From the NCBI GenBank assembly GCA_024036415.1, contig JAMWET010005002.1:268501-332500 (forward strand): a DNA stretch of 64,000 nucleotides, read 5' to 3'. Positions 32,339 through 45,501 of this stretch are shown piece by piece. The position numbers and the translations under genes were made by a program. This DNA is from Prochilodus magdalenae (lineage: Eukaryota; Chordata; Actinopteri; Characiformes; Prochilodontidae). The notes beneath the pieces were generated by a model. It was not told the DNA's origin, did not search any database, and saw only the letters and a program-made list of their open reading frames with translations. The first letter of the stretch is position 1. Each line of letters opens with the position of its first letter.

Positions 32339-32569
32339 ATGTTCAGCTGCGTGGGGTGTTTCTGGGTGCTCCTGTCCTCCGCCCTGGTCGCTGTGTGCAG
32401 TTTCAGTTTTATTTCTCCCGCCTGGATAGTGAAGGACCACGGCAGGAGCGAGGACTCGGTCAGCTTCGGCCTGCTGTGGCACTGCTCCGAGTCTCTGGAC
32501 CACATGTACCGCTGCTACACGTTTGGCGGACTGGGCAGGTTCGCGGAGATCCCGTCCAGCTCCTGGCAG
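32339..32569 (+). CDS. LHFPL-family tetraspan protein, first coding exon (LHFPL7/TMEM211-like)
   Basis: 77 codons, ending W-Q at donor CAG/GTAGGA (phase 0). The protein opens M-F-S-C-V-G-C-F-W-V-L-L-S-S-A-L-V-A, a first transmembrane helix. It continues F-I-S-P-A-W-I, F-G-L-L-W-H-C-S-E, a conserved Cys and G-R-F-A-E-I-P-S-S-S-W-Q. The F-x-x-P-x-W, F-G-x-x-x-x-C and I-P-S-x-x-W spacing is that of LHFPL family extracellular loop 1. F-I-S-P-A-W best fits LHFPL7/TMEM211 in my memory; other members have P-Y-W or A-D-W. The frame is open upstream to 32213, but the Met at 32339 gives the usual start. Later exons are not in the window as far as I can see, so this is a partial gene. Member assignment is tentative; family is fairly sure. 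Confidence 0.75.
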
Positions 32570-32769
32570 GTAGGAGGATTCCTGTGTTGACCTACAGACG
32601 CCGGGGTGGTGGTGCAGCCAGGGAGTCTGAGTAATCGTGTCCTAAAACTTAACCACAGAGTCCTTTTCAGTGTCATTTCTCCCCATTGTATTGATAAACC
32701 CCACTCTCATGCGCTGCGATAGGCTAGCAGGGGCGGGACTGGCGATTACTTCTGTAATCGATTCAAGTA

Positions 32770-33215
32770 GCCACTGTTTGTCCCCCGATTAATCGAATAG
32801 TATAACAATGTGTCCCAGTTTCAATGGGAAAATACTCTTTAAATAATGGCACGAGAAACCACATTAAGAAACCTTAACGTTAACAGCTTTTGCTGTTGTT
32901 GTTACATTTGATTTCTCTTTTTTAATTGTTGCTGAATTAAATGTATGAATAAATACAAGAAATTATAGAGAGGGTAATAAAAGAAATCGATTAGAATATC
33001 CAGCGTTTTCCCCTGATTAACTGACTAATCTAACAGTTATGTAATATGCTATATATTAGAAATAATGGCACAAGAAACCGTATTAAGATTTCCTTGCATT
33101 TTGTGACTTTTGCTGTTGTTTTGTGTTACTGTTACGTTTATTTTCTCTGGTAAAATTTGTTGCTGAATTAAATGTATGAGTGAATACAAGAAATTATAGA
33201 GGGTAATAAAAGAAA
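32770..33215. repeat. Diverged tandem duplication, about 225-bp unit
   Basis: Two copies share AATAATGGCACRAGAAACC, TTTTGCTGTTGTT, TTGTTGCTGAATTAAATGTA and AATACAAGAAATTATAGAG in the same order. The joint is near 33000. Confidence 0.8.
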
Positions 33216-34110
33216 AAGTTTTTAATTATTTATTAAAGGCTTTAAACAGTATAAAAAATAAGTAAAAACAACAAGTAGATGGGCAGTAGATGGGGTATTT
33301 TACTGTATCATTGAAAGGGTACTTTAGAATAGCATTGATTTTACTATACTCTACTTAACGTCACTGAAACATTGGTCGTTTCCATTTGACGTTCTGTTTT
33401 CCAGCCTAATGTCATCTTTACTAGCTAGTTAATGACTGTGCAACTGTCTGTGCCACAGCCATAGGACTGTATTTACATTGTCTTAGTTAAACAAGGACAG
33501 AGTGGATCTATATTTCTACACCTCTCTGCTCATTATGATCAGTTGCTCTGTAAATTAAGCCAATTATAAAAGCAATGCACCCACACTGTTTCCCCATACA
33601 TGACCTTAGCAGCATGGGCATCTTTGGAACATGAGGGGGGCATGATGAACCCCCCAGACATTAAATAAGTTTTTGAGGAAAGCATTGAAACCAAGAATGA
33701 GACAGTCTAATAGTGTCATCCCTGGCTGACTGCAGAACAGCATAATCTGATTCATCTTACTACGCCACGTCCAATAAACAGGGTAGTCTTGCCATGCACC
33801 TGTCATATGAAGCCATTCTATGTGCTGGTTAAGCCTTGTTCCTACACAGCATCCCTAATGAAGCTTCACTGTATAAAGTAACATAATAGTCCAGCGCTAA
33901 GCTTAATCCTGTCTAGGAAATTGTGACATGTCCAAAAGTATCTAGACATCCCTTTTAATTAGTCAGTTCAACTACTTTAAAGTGTACTTATTCCTAAAAC
34001 AGGCATTTAGTGGCACCCACACATCTTATATAATCTCCAGAGAAAAACGCTGCCAGTGTAATGGGGTGCTCTGGAGTTCACGAGTACCAAGCTTCAGCTA
34101 GAGAGATACA
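33216..34110. other. Non-coding, nothing recognised
   Basis: AT-rich, no coding signal. Confidence 0.4.
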
Positions 34111-35108
34111 CTCACTGAGAAATAGTTGTATCCAGAAGGAATTACCCGGCAGGAATGAAACTTGGTGGGTAGGTTTGACATCGGAGGAATGCAAATGATT
34201 TAAGCTGCACATGTGACATAAGCAAGGCTTATCAATATACCTGACTGACTTTATAAGGTTATCCTGTTGCATGTGCTTTCCACCCTGACTAGTGCTGTTG
34301 TGTTGGTAGCATCCTTTGTAAGTGAAGTTTGAAAGCAATTTGGATGAGTTGGAGAGGGGTCGCATTTTAGGGCTCTGGAAGGTGGGATGGTCGTATTGAC
34401 ATATCGTCATGCAGATACTACCATAACCTACACTGTTGGCAGAAGTGGATAGAAGTGGCATGCACCACTGACATAATGGAACTGAAACGAACCACAGAGC
34501 GAGAGAACCAACAAATTGTCCGACCTGTAAGGAGTGACCAAACAGCAAAGACATTCAGCAAGCAGTGATGCAATCCATGACTTAACTTGTTAGTGCTGGC
34601 ACCATTGGCAGACAACTGCATGATGGGGGACTACATGCACGGAGACTATTACGATGACTACCCCACGTCAACGCCAAAAACTGCAAAGGTGTCATGCCAG
34701 ACTGTCACTGAGTGACTCAGAATGGTAGCAGGTCATCTTTAGTTATGAGTCTCACCTTTGTCTTTGTTGTCACATGTAACATGTCCAGAAGGCTCAGTAT
34801 GACTCCACCTCCAACCCTAGCGCAAAATCAGCAGGAACTGTGGGAGAGTATTCAAGCCGCATGGGATGGATCATCAGAGGACACCATTAGGAACCTCTAC
34901 ATTTCCATGCTGAGACCTCTGGCTTGTTGCGTTTGCAAACATGGCGGCCCACACCATTCTGAGAGATACTACTTCTGCATGTGTAGCTTAATAAATATTA
35001 CCCATATCAGCCTAAATGTATCATCATTTATTGTTCCTGGTAACCTTTACCTTCCTTCCCAATAGCACTGCAATCCCACACTTCCTTCTGGGTGTAACTG
35101 TTCTTTTA
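34111..35108 (+). mobile_element. Tc1/mariner-like transposon remnant (copy 4, longest)
   Basis: About 1 kb with recognisable degenerate inverted ends: GAAATAGTTGTATCCAGAAG, and at the right CTTCTGGGTGTAACTGTTCT. The C-terminal frame reads Q-E-L-W-E-S-I-Q-A-A-W-D-G-S-S-E-D-T-I-R then M-L-R-P-L-A, homologous to DDE transposase ends. Numerous frameshifts make it inactive. Confidence 0.78.
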
Positions 35109-36160
35109 ATATTTGAAAAAATATATTGGTTGGACTTTTGAACAATACGAGTACCATGACTTTAAAACAACAAGATGCAGACCCTAGAATTTGATTTGCC
35201 ATAGAGCGGACAGAATGGCCATATTTTCGTCCCTCCTCAAATTCTTATGCACCCACAGTTGCAATAGCCTGGGGAAGTATGTTTTGATGTTGGTGGCTTT
35301 GTTTACACTCTGGAAAGCCTGTCCAATTCTTGGAATGCCAAAAGGTATGCAAGGTCCATGTCAGTTTAAATTCATTGGGGTGTTAATGTTATAATCTTGT
35401 GCCTCCTTTTACTTTCAACCAAAATTCAGATCAGCTGCACATAACATTGTCCACACAGAATTAGGTCTTCGATAAACCCACCAAATTCATCCATAATGCA
35501 GTTAAAAGCCATTTTCTTGCTGTCTGCTGTGGGCTCTGTAGTCCATAGTGTGCACACTTTCTTTGGCTAATTGAAATACTGTGGATTCCCTGAATGCTGC
35601 ATGCAGATCTTAGATAAGGTTTATATTTCTTTTTTTTTCAGGAGGATAACTGTTGTAGTCTTTAGCAGGATGCAAACCAGCCTTTTTCAGCTCAGGCCAT
35701 TATTATCATTGGTTTAGCCTGAAGATAGCTCTGTAGTTTGTGAATCCAGAACATTACTCAGTGCTCTTAGTGCGTGTTAGAGGTGTTGTTGTTCGAGAAA
35801 GATGGTTATATAGAACTTAAACTGATGGTAATTAAGTGGATCTTTTTCAGCAGTCTATAATAGCAGAATCTGTAGGATATGGTCAGTTACCATGGCTAAT
35901 AAGATATGTTTCCCTGTAGGGAAAAAAATACAAAAAAAGTCGACTTACAATATAGTAGTAGCAGAAGCCAATGGGCAGTTACTGAATTCCATCAGTAGTC
36001 GTTCATGCGGGACGTGTTTTTGTAGAACACTTTCATGAATTCTTCAGGGGCTTTCACAGGCTACTGACTATGCATGTACAGCATAACACCTTAGGGAACT
36101 TGAAAGAAACCTAAACTGTTATAACTGTGTTGCTCCAGGGTCTGCAAGGTGGATAAAACC
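35109..36160. other. Non-coding, nothing recognised
   Basis: No element or exon could be assigned. Confidence 0.4.
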
Positions 36161-36164
36161 TGGG

Positions 36165-36965
36165 GCTGAACGATCTGGGTAAAATATCTAATTGTGATTT
36201 TTTCTGACCAATATTTCCAATTGAATTTAAATAATTTTTTACAAATTAAGATTTAGGTCTGGCAGAGAAAATGAGGTGTATTGGCTTTTTCTGGCTTAAG
36301 TCTTGAACAAAGCCAGTTAACACATCAGAATGCCAGTGCATTATGGTAGTGTTCATGTGCATACCCCTTGGGTTGTTTCTGATCTCAACTAGATGTTTAA
36401 CAAGCTCTGTGTTATTAGCTTAAATTTTCTTACAGCATTGTAGTCAATAATGTGGGCCCTTATAAAAAGATCTTTCAGTCTTCAGTTTCCCTAAATGTAA
36501 AAAAAATAGTATTCATAAAGAAGTGTAGCTGTTGCTGTTTGAAAATTGGATGATGTTATTATGAAGTTGATTAATATTTCAGCCCTAATAACACCTCATT
36601 AGAAAAGCCTGCTCCTGTGTGTCCTATGTTAAGATTCATAATTATGTATTTTACCTGTTTATTCAGCAACTGACTGTATTACAAGACAGGTTTTACATTC
36701 CCTTCTAAGAAGTAGGAAACCCTGAGAGTCTTCTAGAAGGCTTAAAGATTTCTAGGAGCTAAAAAAAGAATTATATATTTATATAAATGAATATTATATT
36801 TATATTTTTTATCATATAAAATGATTTCATGCTTGTTGTATTTGAACTGTATTGCAGTATTGCTTATAAGCTTGGTTGGAAACAAAAGTCTTAAATGCTT
36901 AAAAATGCTTAAAAATCGGGCATTTAGAATATCCGATTAGAATAATCAAAATCACAATTAAGACG
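36165..36965. mobile_element. Possible hAT-like dispersed repeat
   Basis: Begins GGGGCTGAACGATCTGGGTA then AAATATCTAATTGTGAT, a typical fish hAT-derived start. It ends around AATCAAAATCACAATTAAG. Related text occurs at 14555-14900. Boundaries uncertain. Confidence 0.45.
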
Positions 36966-37734
36966 AGTGCACTTTGCTGAATTTCAGATTGCAGGAGCTA
37001 CAATTTTTATTATAGCCTATATTATCAACATCATCATCATCATGAATATATTTTAGATGGGGAATTGTAATATATAAAAAACATGAAGCTTGTGAATAGA
37101 CTCTGTGATAAGTTCAACCAATCAAAGGCAACAAAATGCCCATGTGCTGTTTACATGATAATGCAAACAGTCTCAGACCTCAGGCCAGGAAAATACATAT
37201 GCTGGTCCTCTTAGTCAAAACGAGCATCTTGGATTTTAGTTTATAGAAAATAATTGCCATATAAATCACAGTCATAATATTGGACAACTTGATTTTATAT
37301 TTTGTCCATAATTGTGTAGTCCAATTATTTAGAGACTACTGTGAAGCTGATGTAGCTTATATAGCTATGAATGTGAGGAGCTGTTTAATAAAAATTCCAT
37401 AGTTAACTGAAATGAATGTGAATAAAGATTTTGGCTGGTCAGAGATGGTTAAGTCACTGTAGCATTGAGTTGAATCAGTCCAACATGGGAGGATGAAGAA
37501 GTAGCGCTACCCCGACGGCATATTCTAAAGTACCGCTCTCGTTAGATATTTTAAGGACACTTAGCCAAAAAAGGAAGAGTAAATGTAGTGATTGTGCTGC
37601 TTGCCACCACTGGAAACACTCTTTGGGGGTAAAGGTTGGTGTTTGATGTGATAAGTCTTTTAAACTGGTAAGAACCAAAGAAGAAGAAGGATGCACTGTG
37701 CTTTCCTGGTCATGTGTTGCACCCTATTGTTTAG
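36966..37734. other. Non-coding, nothing recognised
   Basis: AT-rich sequence without assignable features. Confidence 0.4.
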
Positions 37735-37737
37735 AGC

Positions 37738-37930
37738 AGTGTTTCTCAGCCCTGGTCCTGAAGACACCCTGGCCTGTACATTTTAGTGCTTTCCCTGCTC
37801 CCAGCACACATGATTCAATTTACCAGCTCATTATCAAGCCCTTTCTGAGTTGCAGGTGGTGTATTAAATCAGGGAATCCACCTAGACGTGCAGGGAATGG
37901 TGCCTCCAGGACCAGGGTTGAGAACCACTG
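37738..37930. mobile_element. hAT-type MITE, inverted ends CAGTGTTTCTC/GAGAACCACTG
   Basis: The ends are inverted repeats of about 30 bp built on CAGTGTTTCTCAGCCCTGGT. The flanks GTTTAGAG and AATTAGAG match at six of eight positions, which would fit an aged 8-bp hAT target duplication. A second copy lies at 51384-51573. Confidence 0.75.
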
Positions 37931-37934
37931 AATT

Positions 37935-40900
37935 AGAGTATGAATTTGACAGGTTGTCTCATTTAACAGGGATTTAGGGGGATAAAGTCTTGGTCCAAAA
38001 ATACTGTACAAGCAGTGAAAACTTCCTCTACACTTCATCTGCTTCTTAATCACATAGATCAGGCTAAATGATAAAACCCCTTTGTGGAAAAAATAAACAA
38101 ACACGCACACACAAACCAACAACCAGGTCTTTTAGGAATTGAGCCGTCCTTTAGCTTTTTTCCTTCCAGTGTCCTTGCCTGTAGCCCGAGTTCCTTTACA
38201 TAGCTGTCCGGCTCTTAAATAAGCTCCTTTCATTTCAGACTCTGGCACAGAAAGCGGCCTTGTTCCAGCCCCCTTTGTGCCATAAAAGCACTCTCTCCAC
38301 TCGGAAACACCAGCAACCTCGGGAGTTATGATTTATGTATGAAGGCAAAAAAAAAAATTAGCATTTGAAAGAAGATATTAATAAATCGCAACGCCATTCT
38401 TTTTGATTCAGTGGGATTGTGAAGGCTAGAAGGAAAGTGATGCTCGATGCTGTACTCCTCCTTGACTCTAAAGAATGGAAGAGTTGGATCAAGCGAAAAC
38501 GCTGTGATGTGCATATTCACATGCATAGCTGAGTGGGCATGACGGTTGGCTCTGTGATGCTAGGATATTACTTATTAATGAGCATTGTTAGCGGAATGGA
38601 GTAATGCGCTGGATATTTTTGGTCTGTTAGATGCATCAGTTTTTTTCTTTATAAGGTGACATGCCCTGCAAGAGTACACAAGCCCTTCTCACAAGTATCT
38701 GCATTGTTTCAGTGTTTTAAATGCTATGTTTATCATTGTTTATCTCTTCAACCTTTCAAAGCTCTAATGATCCGTGTTGTGGTGAAGGTTACTTACAGTT
38801 TAACCGTATCATTTCTTTCCATAATAAGTTTCATAAGTTAGATTTTAAATGGCCAATGTGTAGGATGACGCAAACTGTCAAACCCATACAGCGAACAATA
38901 ACAGGCAACATGCACTATATTCTGTATATCATGCATTGATAGGGGTGTACTGATATACAGCATTCATGATACAACACATATAGTCAGTTCTAATATGAAG
39001 CATTTTTAATTCATCAAAAGTGATACAATAAATCATCCCCGTTCTTTATTTTAAAACAAAGCAATACAGGTTGGTTTCACAATAAGATCAAAACTTGATG
39101 CTTAAAAAAGTAACCATAATTGGATAATTATTATTTTTTTTTAATTATGTATATCTGTCCACAATATGATCATTTTGGGATTGTGTTGGTAATCCCAAAG
39201 CCACTGACAGATTGACCAGTCTTTTAAGATGTCCATAAAATGCATGTCTTGGCAGATATCATATCGTCACTATCCTAAGAAAACCATGTATCTCCAGTTT
39301 TGTTGATTTTGAATCTTATGCATGATTTGAACACAGCAGCTGCTGTTTACACTGTGTGAACATGTCAGTGTAAAAACATGATGAATGGACCAACTGAAAT
39401 GGCCCAAAACTGATTGGAATTTTTTTTTCTATTGACTTACATGCATATTAAATGAGGATTTTGCCCTCTCCTGTAAAGTTGCCATTTTGGATAGACTTGT
39501 TTTTCTTTGGATAGTGACGATATGCTGTCATGAGTTGTCTGGCAATCGAGCAGTGTCATGCTGCTGTTACTGGCAATTGTAATGACAGATACCATACATA
39601 GTGCGGTCAGTGTCATGTAGCAGGGTTCCATTAAAGTGTTATACAAAAAGACAGCCTGTTTAATGTGTCTGACGGCAGAGCAGATTTAGACCAGGCTTGT
39701 TAGGCTCTGATAAGGTGCTGTTGACCATGTACTCTGGAATGACCAGTTCTTAAGGCCTTTCCGGCTCTACTGTAACATTATCAGCTCTCTGTCTGCAGTA
39801 CTGTGGCCAGCATCTTCTTTTTGTGTACACTGGTACACTTTCCCCTCCAGCTACGCCACAAGAGGCATCGTCCAAGCCCTACTTTTTCAACTTTGGGAAG
39901 ACCCGAAAGAACAAACAACAAGAAAATAAATAAAAGGAAAACTGCTGACAGAGGCTTTTCTTTCGAACAGATGTTGCTTCTCTGGTCCGTGTGGTGCCCC
40001 ACTACCTCCGGTCGTCAGTAGCCATTAATAAAGGTGAGGGGGCCATTAAATTTTCATCAGGCTCGCGTCACGCCTTTCTGCCACAGCTCATTGGTGTGCG
40101 GATTATTCCAGCAATATTCCTGCCCCCCAACCTCATGAGCACCTAGCCGCACACACAAGCAGATTCTTTGTGTAGTAGCAACACAGCCTTGTGAATATGA
40201 CGAATGATCTGGCCACTTTTCACGTGGTAAGGCTCAGGTGGCTTATGTTCACTGGAAATAGTTTAACAGACTCTCTGCCAGAGGCATTAGACAGGCAGGT
40301 GGAGTGCAGGTGCAGACAGTTGCCAGTTGTCAAAGTTGGTCTCTATGCATTTGGCTGGTCACTATTGGTCACTATTTTGGAAGCTTAAGGAGTTGTTAAG
40401 TAAACAACCCAAATGACCTGCTATTGTGAGTGAACAGGTGACCTACCACGCAATTTTTTCCCTTCTGCGCATCGGGTACTTGCACTCCTGTCGGCTCGTT
40501 CAGTGTGTTTATCATGAGGTGGTCAGATAGGCCAAGTGTAAATGCTGCCTAAATATTTGTATCATACATAACAAGCTTTCGATTTTTAGCACTTTTTATG
40601 GCCAATACATATAATTATAGCCATAATCACGGTATATAAGTTGGAGAGGACACGTCACTCCCAATATTTAGGTATGCTAAAAATTCCCTCTACTACAATA
40701 TAGATACAAAACATATAGATACAAATATTCCATTGCATACTGTTAGGATCCATCACTGTTACCATCGGTTGTGGACGGGACACTTTTCACTGTAACACCA
40801 TACCACTATACAAGCACTTGACTTCAACAAAGTCTTTATAACATCTTTGACTTACATGAAAGGGTATTGTCAGCACATCTTTTTGCGCAGGAACTGTAAC

Positions 40901-42535
40901 TGTGGAAATAATGATTTGCCAAAAGGTGTCAGAAATCTGTCAAGGTTAAGTTCACACATTTATACAGCAGCCAACAATGGCCACAATATTTGTTATAAAT
41001 CCCTCATGATGTAAGTAGAGTGTCAATCGTTGTAGCTAACAATGAGGAGAAGAACATTAATACCCCAGAACATTAATACCCCAACCCCTCAAAGTAGACT
41101 TGGTCCTTCAAATGTTCAATTCATAACCTTGCATCAGGAGGTGGTTATAGTGGGGTAAAAGCGTCTGTCATGTCCAAGACATATTTGACCACCCAACCTC
41201 CTTCCAAGTACAACCAAATCTCATTGTCACTGAGCACATGATCTGTGTCTGTGAGGAAGATGAGTATCGAGGATGCACATGGTTGAGGACGGAATTAAAC
41301 TTAACACTTGCCCTCACGACAGGAAGACATTCTGTACATTATGTGAGATGCTCTGCATTTTCCAAAACTGTTAGCCTTTAAAAATGTAGTGGGGACAGTC
41401 CAGTTAAGCCTTAGGCCTAAATGATCCTCACCGGTGCCCGTACACTCTTATCTATGTTGGATCTTTTGAGTACAGTATCGCTTTTAAAGTCACTGTTCCA
41501 ATAGGCATGCAGGCCCTCCACAGACCCTGGCAAGCTGTGGTCCAAAGTGACAGGCATGCCCGAACCTCTTCTTGTTCCACTGCTGCAAAGGATTTGGGGC
41601 AAACGAATAAAAAATGAAAAGAGCAGCTGCTACTAGACAAGTGTCCGTTGGTGACTAGCAGTACGCTTGTTATATAGATGGCCATTGTTTTCTCACACTT
41701 CCCCATAGTGACATGCTCCTAAGTGAACCAGGTCCTGTAGGCTTTACAGCAGGTCCCGAGTGTATCACAAAAGAAGGCATTATAAACCATTATAATCACA
41801 TTTGTACTTTTTTGTCAGTGTCCAGGTTGCCTACAGGGCATGGCTGTGCTATTGTCAAAGGGCTATGTGAGTGTGAAGGGTGTGGAAGAACATGAGGAAG
41901 AGGGCGAAGCTGTTCTTTCCCGCCAAATAAAAGTACTGCTTGAGTTGTTAACAGCTTATGTGATTACAGGAAGCTGTGGCACAACAGTGAGGGAGAAAGC
42001 GCTGAACGCTTGGCCAGGATTAGACCAGCCCCAGAGCATGCTGGGTAACACTTGGTCGCTCTTGACACATCCAGTTGGCAGTTAACATGTGTGGATATAC
42101 TGTCTGTGTGTGAGTGAATGTTATGGTTCTCATGTGAATGAGATTTGGCCAGACACCACATTGATTGTAATTGGACAATGCGTCTGCATAAGTCCTCGTC
42201 TATTGTTCATCTCCTAGCGAAAATGGCAGATTCACAATACTCCTGCTTTTGCCGGAGTGCGTTGTGGAAATTAGTTTTGTCTGAGTGGAAATTGTCCAAG
42301 TGCAGACAATATGGCTCCACATATTCAGGAGAAATGATTGCATTATGAGTGTTATATTTTCATGCCGAGGTGGGAGCATCACAAGAAGGATGCCGAAAAT
42401 CATAAAGGGTGATTTTTCACCTTTGAGGGTGCATATAATGGAAAGTATTTTTTTTGGCTGTTTGGAAATGTGGCATTCATGCCTTACTCCATATGGGTAG
42501 TAAATTACAAGTTTTTACTTGAAACCAGCAAAACA
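37935..42535. other. Non-coding stretch with possible conserved elements
   Basis: No exons recognised. Non-repetitive, compositionally balanced blocks near 38195-38340 and 40015-40160 (for example GCCATTAATAAAGGTGAGGG) have the look of vertebrate conserved non-coding elements. That reading is impressionistic. Confidence 0.3.
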
Positions 42536-42539
42536 GGCA

Positions 42540-42900
42540 GTTTTAAATGGTTATTGTGATGTTATAACCCCTATAATTGACCTATATCCACCTAATATCC
42601 ACTTGTATCTTTTACACTGCACACTATTTCCTCACAGTACATACGTACAACGTACATTGTATTCTCTCTACCCACCCTGTACATATGTGTATTATATTAA
42701 CATCTGTATTTTTCTATCACTCCTCTGTCAAAAATTGTATATAGTAACCCTTGCATTACTTGCCATGGTTACTTTCTTGCACTTTATATGTAAATAATAC
42801 TGTATTTTACACTTCTGGTTGGATGCTAACTTTGTTTCATTGGCTTTGTACCTGTACTCTGCACACAGACAAAATCTAACCTAATTTCATCTGATCTAAT
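42540..42900 (+). mobile_element. LINE-type 3' UTR fragment
   Basis: TTACACTGCACACTATTTCC, CTTGCACTTTATATGTAAAT, GTTTCATTGGCTTTGTACC and CTAACCTAATTTCATCTGAT in series resemble the 3' untranslated end of fish non-LTR retrotransposons. No reverse-transcriptase frame is present. Confidence 0.45.
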
Positions 42901-42904
42901 TAAC

Positions 42905-43970
42905 CCCCAGCAGTATATTTATATATATTATATTATATTTATGTGTACAACTGTTCAAAGCTGTGTTTGGTAGTTCTTTACTGGCTAGTTTGAGCTTTTT
43001 TTTTAAAAATGAGCTAAAATTGTCACTATTGAAACAACTGCAACATTTGTTTACGGTTTCATCAGTGTTATGACTTTTATTGAGCGTTCAATCATTTGCT
43101 TTCCTGTACTCTCAGACAGACACTGCTGTGGCACTGAGTTAGTGACACTGTAGAGAGTATGCACTGGCATGACTTTTCTCTAATACGCTCCTTCAGTCGG
43201 ACTCAGTGGCAAAACATCCTGCAGTAAACCTGTGCTTATTAGGGGAAACAGCAGAACCGGGAATCAAACAAACCATTATCTGCCTGATAGTAAAGTATAC
43301 ATTTATGTGCTCATCATGATCTTTAATGTTTCTCAGGTCCACGTATAGTTGTCTAATCCAGCTTTGTGGAGGAAACTTGCTTATAAGGGAAACTGAGTTT
43401 GTTTTGGCAAGCTAACACTGTCCTCCCCTTATAACTTAGGGTATGATTTACCCCACAGTCCATAATACCTAACACATAATATTGACTGGCAAATTTTCCG
43501 GTTAATGGTCTGTTCTGAGTCACCAGAATATAAGTGCTGCACCATTTAAGGAGAAACGGGAAAATTCACACTAGAGGTTGGCGAATGGGAAGCTGACGCC
43601 AGCCTTGTGCAATCTATTTGCTTTTCTGTATTGTAGCTTTCAGCAGTCTGTAGATCTGTTTCCTGCTTCATCTGTTTATACAGTCAATCACACAACAGCT
43701 CTTTCCTATTTTTATAGCATTTGTACTGAACGCTGCCACTTAGTCAGACTTTCTGACACTCAACAGTTTAATTAGTTATTTAACTACTGCTTTTTGAGTA
43801 CATGGTGGTGAATCAGAGATCATTTATGCTTATAAGCTTTAAAGGCACACTAACAAAAAACAACTTACAGGTTTAATAGAGGTTGGAAAATGGTGACTGA
43901 TGGACTTTGGACTTTGCCCATCTCGCAGACTAATAGGGAATTCTATACGTTATGTTCTCTCCTCCTCTCC
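42905..43970. other. Non-coding, nothing recognised
   Basis: No exon or repeat assigned apart from a short AT run near 42910. Confidence 0.4.
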
Positions 43971-43972
43971 CT

Positions 43973-44016
<44 letters not shown>

Positions 44017-44024
44017 CTCTCCCT

Positions 44025-44060
<36 letters not shown>
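43973..44060. repeat. (CT)n microsatellite
   Basis: Two CT blocks separated by TTTTTCTCTCCCTCCTT. Long Ser-Leu or Arg-Glu frames over it are artefacts. Confidence 0.92.
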
Positions 44061-44061
<1 letters not shown>

Positions 44062-45495
44062 CATTCCTGAACCATTTCTCCTTTTTGAATGCTTGCAGAT
44101 ATTTGGCATCTGGAGCAAGGCTCTGTCACTTCCTCCATCTGAACCTTTTAAGGGCTCTTTGCTTATGGAACCAGACCATCAGAGGGACTGTCACACTGCT
44201 TCCCTCTCTCTCAAGACTGAATGCAGAACGAAGTGATGTGTCTCGCCAAGGACGGAGCCCCCATATTAAAATGGCACAAGAGGGCCTCACAGGGCTTCAC
44301 AATAGGAAATGCATATCCCCTTTGTCTTGGGACGCTCTTTGCCGGGCTGGAGCAAAATGTGTAATGTGATTTTGGAGTCTCAGTGAATACCTAGCTATCT
44401 TTTTTGCAGTGACTGAATATGATGTCCTGAAACTACTACAATTAGTGATTTCACTTTTTTTCCAGAAAGAATAGACTATGCCCCGTAAACTAAATTTCCC
44501 TTGTCACGCTCCACGCCCTTAGCTTTTGTATTCCCGTATGAATTGGCTTTTTCACGAGGCAGGTTTTACTCGTGTTCAGTCTGACCGCTGCTGAAGATTG
44601 GAGATCGAAGCCACTCGCCGCAGAGAACTGTTTTAGTCATGGTAGATTTACAGCCTCTGAGGCGGAGATTCGCAGACTTGCGCTCTCTACACTGTTTCAT
44701 TCCCATCAGTAATGGCTGCTGAATAGGATGGATGTGCCTGATAGGCTAATGGAAAAGCTCCACTGTTAACGTGTGATGGAGGTTAGGTGGGTGAGGAAAG
44801 TGTTATGAGGGAAGCATGCGTAACATGGTACAGTCATTTGCCCTCAGGAGGAGGATCAGACCAGACCACACAGAGAGAGAGAGAGAGAGAGAAAGACAGA
44901 ATGGAAGTATGAGAGTAACAAGGACAGTAGTGGATTCTTTTACTCTTTTGGCCTGACTGACCTGATTCCTTTTGTCAGACCTTTCCTGGATAAAGACCAT
45001 CATGAAGCAGTGGTTGGTTCTCATTCTCACACACACACACATAGTCATCAAAGGCAGGGTGATGACGGTGTTGGAAGAGTGATGTGAGTGGTAGCGACGG
45101 ATCACGTCAACAGTACTTCTTCAATTAGCACGGCTGGTCAGCTGGACCTGAAAACACAAGAACCTCTCAGCAGAATTAGGATAGTCGCAATGAATCGCCC
45201 GAACTCACTTACTGAAGTTAAAGAATGAATCCATTAAGATGCATATTTTAGAGGATCAGCATTGATAAGTTGTCAGTTTGTGTGCTGGTAAATAAAATGC
45301 AATAAAAATTAACCCTGCGAAAGTGCTATTTTTGTACATTTTCTACTATAATTTGAGTGGCTGAAGTTGACAGTTTTATAGAAATCAACAGGGCTGCCAC
45401 CATCATGGAGGGTTTTTTAGCTGATGATTAATTGAATAACTGTGGCTACCAATTATTTGGTAATTAATTGTCTTTTTCTTTTTACAACCATTAAA
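44061..45495. other. Non-coding, with possible conserved blocks
   Basis: Unique-looking sequence at about 44090-44370 and 44560-44720 lacks repeats and coding signal. A short (GA)n lies at 44872-44892. Confidence 0.3.
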
Positions 45496-45501
45496 ATACT
45501 G

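Noticed and set aside
32119..32505. Minus-strand frames opposite the LHFPL-like exon
   Set aside because: GC-rich shadow frames; the plus-strand tetraspan motif explains the conservation expected here.
34078..34554. 158-codon minus-strand frame
   Set aside because: Antisense to the Tc1-like copy 4 and not kept open in the other copies.
43890..44369. 159-codon plus-strand frame
   Set aside because: Driven by the (CT)n tract. The tail has no recognisable domain and no supporting splice sites.
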